Shown here: one piece after another, positions 60,744 to 64,000 of the stretch
Numbering within the stretch: position 1 is the first letter of the stretch
How the letters are laid out: every line of letters begins with the position of its first letter
From: Sandaracinus amylolyticus
Lineage (GTDB): Bacteria > Myxococcota_A > Polyangia > Polyangiales > Sandaracinaceae
Length of the DNA stretch: 64,000 bases
Assembly (NCBI RefSeq): GCF_000737325.1
Contig: NZ_CP011125.1
Span: 6,262,001 to 6,326,000, forward strand
Direction of reading: 5' to 3'
Position numbers and translations under genes: made by a program
The notes under the pieces: model-generated
What the model was told of the DNA's origin: nothing
Seen by the model: the letters and a program-made list of their open reading frames with translations, nothing else
The model's database searches: none

Positions 60744-62183
60744 TCAGGGACCGGTGGGCGAGCCGGCGTCCTCTTCGATCGTCGGCGGGGCTCCGCCGTC
60801 GCGCGGCGTCTCGAAGTAACACGACGCGACGACCGACGCGCCGAGCGGCGGGCGCGCGGCGTCGGTGAAGACGATTTGCGGGCACTCCTCGCTGTCGGCG
60901 TAGAAGTAGCCTTGCCCCGTCGAGCCGTCGGCCGCGACCTGGTCGACGACACACACCGCGCGTCCGTCGTCGCGCTCGACCTCGGTCTGGCCGCGCGCGC
61001 GATCGCACGACTCGCCCTCGGCGAGCTTCACGCGCAGCTCGCACTCGACGCGCTCACCGACCAGCGGGATGCGGCGCGGCAGGCAGAACTCGCCGATCTG
61101 CTGCGCGATCGCGCGCGTCACCTCTTGGATCGCGGGACCGAAGTCGTCCGAGCAGATGCTGTGCAGCACCGAGCGCTCGAAGCGGCTCGCGACCTCCACG
61201 ATGCGCCGCGCCGGCGTCGCGTCGCCGTTCTCCGAGGTGCACGCCGCGGTGGGAACTCGCCGGTTCATCGAGTCGGTGCGCTCGCCGTAGACCATGCGCG
61301 GATCGGCGAGGATCGTCGCGGGGCTCTCCCCCGAGAGATCGATCGGCAGACCGGTGATCGCGCCGAAGACGAAGCTGCCGTCCTCGCGTCCCGCCGCGAG
61401 CCGCGTCGCGAGCGAGTCGATCGAGCGCAGCCACGCCTGGCTCGCGCCGTTCGCGCCCAGCGCCGCGTCCTGGCAGAGCAGGTTCACGCGACCGGTGCGC
61501 TCGAACTCCGCGTAGAACGCGTCCGGCTGCTCGAGCGAGCAGTCCTCTTCGTCGCTGAGCACGAGCACCGCGAGGATCGCGTCCTCCGCGGGGAACCCGT
61601 CGGGCACGTCGCTGCCACGCTCGACCGCGCGCGATGCCGCTTCGAGCTGCTGCTCGATGCCGCAGCCGTTCAGACCGAGCGAGTCGACGATGCAGCCGAT
61701 TCGCGCCGCGAACGCGCCGGCGTCTTCGCCGGTCTGGTAGACCTGCAGCCCGAGCTCCGCGCCGCTGCACGACGCCGCGCTCTGGTACTCGCCGTCGTCA
61801 CCGAGCCCTTCGCAGACGCCGACGCCGTCCGGCGCCGGCACGCCCGACGTGCCCATGTCGGTCGTCACGATCGCGACGCGCAGGCGATCGACCGCCCCCC
61901 AGTCGGCCCGTCCATCTCCGTTCTCGTCGGGCGGCGTGGTCAGATCGCGCACGAGATCGGCGATGCGCTCCTCGAGGATGTCCTGCTCCTCTTCCATCGA
62001 TCCCGAGTCGTCGACGAGCAGCACGAGATCGACGTTGCGGAAGCCGCCGGTCGTGAGCCGCACCTCCTGCACGTTCCCGAGCCGCGGGACGATCGCCCCC
62101 GTGTTCCGCTCGAAGCAGCCCGTCGTGATCACCAGCGCGATCAGGACGGACAGCACCGCCCCGAGCCGATTGCCTGAATGCAT
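60744..62183 (-). CDS. VWA-domain lipoprotein 2
   Basis: 479 residues. Lipobox ALVITTGCFE. VWA domain with MIDAS DDSGSM, IVTTDMGTSG and VLVLSDEEDCSLEQPD; the shared CGIEQQLEAASRAVE segment aligns with CGFEQQLEAVLKAL of the neighbour. It lacks the neighbour's last Cys-rich 120 residues and ends DAGSPTGP. Exported and membrane-anchored; ligand unknown. GGAGG is about 8 bases before ATG 62183. Divergent from the NtrC-type regulator, 114 bases apart. Confidence 0.85.
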   Translation of the reverse strand: MHSGNRLGAVLSVLIALVITTGCFERNTGAIVPRLGNVQEVRLTTGGFRNVDLVLLVDDSGSMEEEQDILEERIADLVRDLTTPPDENGDGRADWGAVDRLRVAIVTTDMGTSGVPAPDGVGVCEGLGDDGEYQSAASCSGAELGLQVYQTGEDAGAFAARIGCIVDSLGLNGCGIEQQLEAASRAVERGSDVPDGFPAEDAILAVLVLSDEEDCSLEQPDAFYAEFERTGRVNLLCQDAALGANGASQAWLRSIDSLATRLAAGREDGSFVFGAITGLPIDLSGESPATILADPRMVYGERTDSMNRRVPTAACTSENGDATPARRIVEVASRFERSVLHSICSDDFGPAIQEVTRAIAQQIGEFCLPRRIPLVGERVECELRVKLAEGESCDRARGQTEVERDDGRAVCVVDQVAADGSTGQGYFYADSEECPQIVFTDAARPPLGASVVASCYFETPRDGGAPPTIEEDAGSPTGP

Positions 62184-62283
62184 CGCTCCACCTCCGGACG
62201 ATCGGCGCACCGGCCGCTGCGCTCGCGCGACCTCGCCGTCGTCGTGTGCTGCGTCGTCGCTGCCCGCGCGCGTTTCCAACGGG

Positions 62284-62289
62284 TATGCT
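62284..62289 (+). promoter_or_regulatory. -10 TATGCT, leaderless-type start of the NtrC gene
   Basis: TATGCT ends 8 bases before ATG 62298. This excludes the longer in-frame start upstream. Confidence 0.52.
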
Positions 62290-62297
62290 CGCGCCGG

Positions 62298-63659
62298 ATG
62301 AGCGCGCGCGTCCTGGTCGTCGACGACGAGGAGAACCTGCGGCTCGTGCTGCGCACGATGCTGCGGAAGCACGGCTACGAGGTGGAGACGTGCGCGAGCG
62401 CGGAGCAGGCGCTCGAGACGATCGACGCGAGCGCGCCCGACTTCGTGATCGCCGACGTGCGGATGGGCGGCATGAGCGGCATCGAGCTCACGAAGGAGCT
62501 CAAGCGACGCGGCGCGGACGCGGTCGTGATCGTGATGAGCGCGTTCGGCTCGGTCGATCTCGCGATCGAGGCGATGAAGGCGGGCGCGTACGACTACGTG
62601 AGCAAGCCGTTCAAGCAGGACGAGGTGCTGCTCGCGCTGCGCAAGGCGGAAGAGCGCGAGCAGCTGCGCCGCGAGAACCAGGCGCTGCGCGAGGAGCGCG
62701 CCCAGAGCGCCCGCTTCGAGACGATGATCGGCCGCAGCGAGGCGATGCACCGCGTCTTCCGCGTCGTCGATCGCGCGGCCGAGGTCGCGACGACGGTGCT
62801 GATCCAGGGCGAGAGCGGCACGGGCAAGGAGCTCGTCGCGCGCGCGCTGCACGATCGGGGTCCGCGCAAGAGCAAGGCGTTCGTCGCGGTGAACTGCGGC
62901 GCGATCCCGGAGTCACTGCTCGAGAGCGAGCTCTTCGGGCACAAGCGCGGCGCGTTCACCGACGCGACGAGCGACAAGACGGGGCTCTTCGAGGCAGCGC
63001 ACGAGGGCACGATCTTCCTCGACGAGATCGGCGAGCTCCCGCTCGCGCTGCAGGTGAAGCTGCTGCGCGTGCTGCAGGAAGGAACGCTGCGGCGCGTCGG
63101 CGAGACCAAGGATCGCAAGGTCGACGTGCGCGTCGTCGCGGCGACGGTGCGCGATCTCGAGAGCGAGGTGCGCGAGGGCACGTTCCGCGAGGACCTCTTC
63201 TATCGCCTCAACGTGCTGCCGCTCACCGTGCCGCCGCTGCGCGATCGCAAGGACGACGTGCCGCTGCTCGTCGATCACTTCGTCGCGCGCAACAACACGC
63301 GGCTCGGTACGCGCGTGCGCGGCGTCGACGAGGCCGCGCGCAAGATGCTGCTCGCCTATCACTGGCCGGGCAACGTGCGCGAGCTCGAGAACGTCGTGGA
63401 GCGCGCGATGGTGCTCGCGGAGCGCGACGTGATCGGCGAGGTGGATCTCCCGGAGCGCGTGAAGCGGAAGGAAGACGCGCGCCTCGTCGCGCTCGCGAGC
63501 GACGAGCTCTCGATCAAGAAGACGGCGCGCTGGATGGAGGAGACGCTCATCCGTCGCGCGCTCGAGCAGACCGGCGGGAACCGCACGGCGGCGGCGAGGC
63601 TGCTCGAGATCAGCCATCGCGCGCTGCTCTACAAGATCAAGGACTACGGGATCCGCTGA
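62298..63659 (+). CDS. NtrC-family response regulator (sigma-54 activator type)
   Basis: 453 residues. Receiver domain: VVDDEENLRL (acid pair), IADVRM with phospho-Asp near residue 53, MSAFG and YVSKPF (Lys). AAA+ domain at 135-370: GESGTGKE, ELFGHKRGAFTDATSDKTG, GTIFLDEIGELP, and HWPGNVRELENVVERAM. A Fis-type helix-turn-helix ends the chain (GNRTAAARLLEISHRALLYK). The loop that contacts sigma-54 is GAFTDA rather than GAFTGA. No histidine kinase is in the window. It may regulate the divergent VWA gene. Confidence 0.93.
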   Translation: MSARVLVVDDEENLRLVLRTMLRKHGYEVETCASAEQALETIDASAPDFVIADVRMGGMSGIELTKELKRRGADAVVIVMSAFGSVDLAIEAMKAGAYDYVSKPFKQDEVLLALRKAEEREQLRRENQALREERAQSARFETMIGRSEAMHRVFRVVDRAAEVATTVLIQGESGTGKELVARALHDRGPRKSKAFVAVNCGAIPESLLESELFGHKRGAFTDATSDKTGLFEAAHEGTIFLDEIGELPLALQVKLLRVLQEGTLRRVGETKDRKVDVRVVAATVRDLESEVREGTFREDLFYRLNVLPLTVPPLRDRKDDVPLLVDHFVARNNTRLGTRVRGVDEAARKMLLAYHWPGNVRELENVVERAMVLAERDVIGEVDLPERVKRKEDARLVALASDELSIKKTARWMEETLIRRALEQTGGNRTAAARLLEISHRALLYKIKDYGIR

Positions 63660-63666
63660 TCGCTCG

Positions 63667-64000
63667 TCAGCCGAACGTCACGAGCAGCGCGCGTCCCTCG
63701 ACGCTCGCGCCCTCGCTCACGTGCACCTGCGCGATGGTCGCGTCGCCCGGCGCGCGGAGCTCGTTCTCCATCTTCATCGCCTCGACGACGACGAGCGGCT
63801 GGCCCGCCGTCACGCTCTCGCCCGCCGCGCACAGCACGCGCACGACACGGCCCGGCATCGGCGCGCGCAGCTCCTTCGCGCTCGCGCCACCACCCGCGCG
63901 CTTGCGATCCGCGCGCGCCCGCTCGCTCAGCACGTGCGCGACCGCGCGCGCCGCGCCCGCCGCGAGCTGCACCTCGTCGCCACCCGCGTTCGCCACGATC
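63667..64000 (-). CDS. Biotin-carrier C-terminal part of a biotin-dependent carboxylase (5' end outside window)
   Basis: About 110 residues are visible, open to the edge. ELRAPMPGRVVRVL, PLVVVEAMKMENELRAPGDA and VSEGASVEGRALLVTFG are the biotinyl-lipoyl domain; the Lys of EAMKMEN carries biotin. The preceding part VQLAAGAARAVAHVL looks like the linker of acyl-CoA or pyruvate carboxylases, so this is probably the tail of an acetyl/propionyl-CoA carboxylase alpha chain. An in-frame GTG at 63996 exists, so a separate small carrier protein cannot be excluded. Convergent with the NtrC-type gene, 7 bases apart. Confidence 0.85.
   Translation of the reverse strand, partial: IVANAGGDEVQLAAGAARAVAHVLSERARADRKRAGGGASAKELRAPMPGRVVRVLCAAGESVTAGQPLVVVEAMKMENELRAPGDATIAQVHVSEGASVEGRALLVTFG

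Overview
The window is very GC-rich DNA with dense, non-overlapping coding and a strong G/C preference at third codon positions. It looks like a myxobacterium of the Polyangia, most like Sandaracinaceae. The pointers are three proteins with a MYXO-CTERM-like tail (Gly/Cys motif, membrane helix, Arg tail), many lipoproteins with MopE-type Cys/Asp repeats, an RCC1 lipoprotein, VWA lipoproteins, a Ser/Thr kinase with a PEGA tail, an NtrC-type regulator, and a promoter element that fits the LexA box reported for Myxococcus. I see no rRNA, tRNA, CRISPR array, transposase, integrase or phage gene.

Layout. 1-1391: 5' part of an AgcS-like carrier, followed by a hairpin-repeat spacer. 1840-4281: imuA-imuB, the accessory half of the mutagenic translesion polymerase. 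4460-18614: mixed metabolism and regulation (2Fe-2S protein, Cys/Met PLP enzyme, PL6 alginate-lyase-like lipoprotein, multihaem cytochrome c, AraC regulator, large STAND-type ATPase, fatty-acid hydroxylase, kinase, aldolase-dehydrogenase fusion). 18695-26355: envelope cluster yicC, DUF507, mlaC, tolC, fabZ, skp, bamA, all on the minus strand. 26474-28206: ZIP transporter and GFA protein on the plus strand, with a dispersed repeat. 28599-33631: lysS-lolC-lolD. 33749-43783: TPR-like lipoprotein, prfB with its programmed frameshift, a MYXO-CTERM protein, sbcDC, a PQQ-type sugar dehydrogenase and a small membrane protein. 43827-48646: two overlapping wall-hydrolase genes that share a duplicated FG-GAP region. 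48647-51456: a 2.8-kb repeat island around one four-helix-bundle (Avd-like) gene. 51457-64000: RCC1/MopE lipoprotein, dnaE2, two VWA lipoproteins, an NtrC-type regulator and the end of a biotin carboxylase.

How parts work together. imuAB and dnaE2 are 51 kb apart but carry the same element, TTGACA directly joined to a GTTCAG-type LexA box, so they are probably one SOS-induced mutasome regulon. The envelope cluster (BamA, Skp, FabZ, TolC, MlaC, LolCD) handles outer-membrane protein, lipid and lipoprotein traffic. At least 12 genes have a TANNNT -10 hexamer ending only 6-11 bases before the start codon, so leaderless or near-leaderless mRNAs look common; other genes have normal Shine-Dalgarno sites. 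The least explained DNA is the repeat island at 48.9-51.4 kb and its relative at 27.3 kb, where a ~340-bp element sits just after a stop codon in the same sense as the gene.
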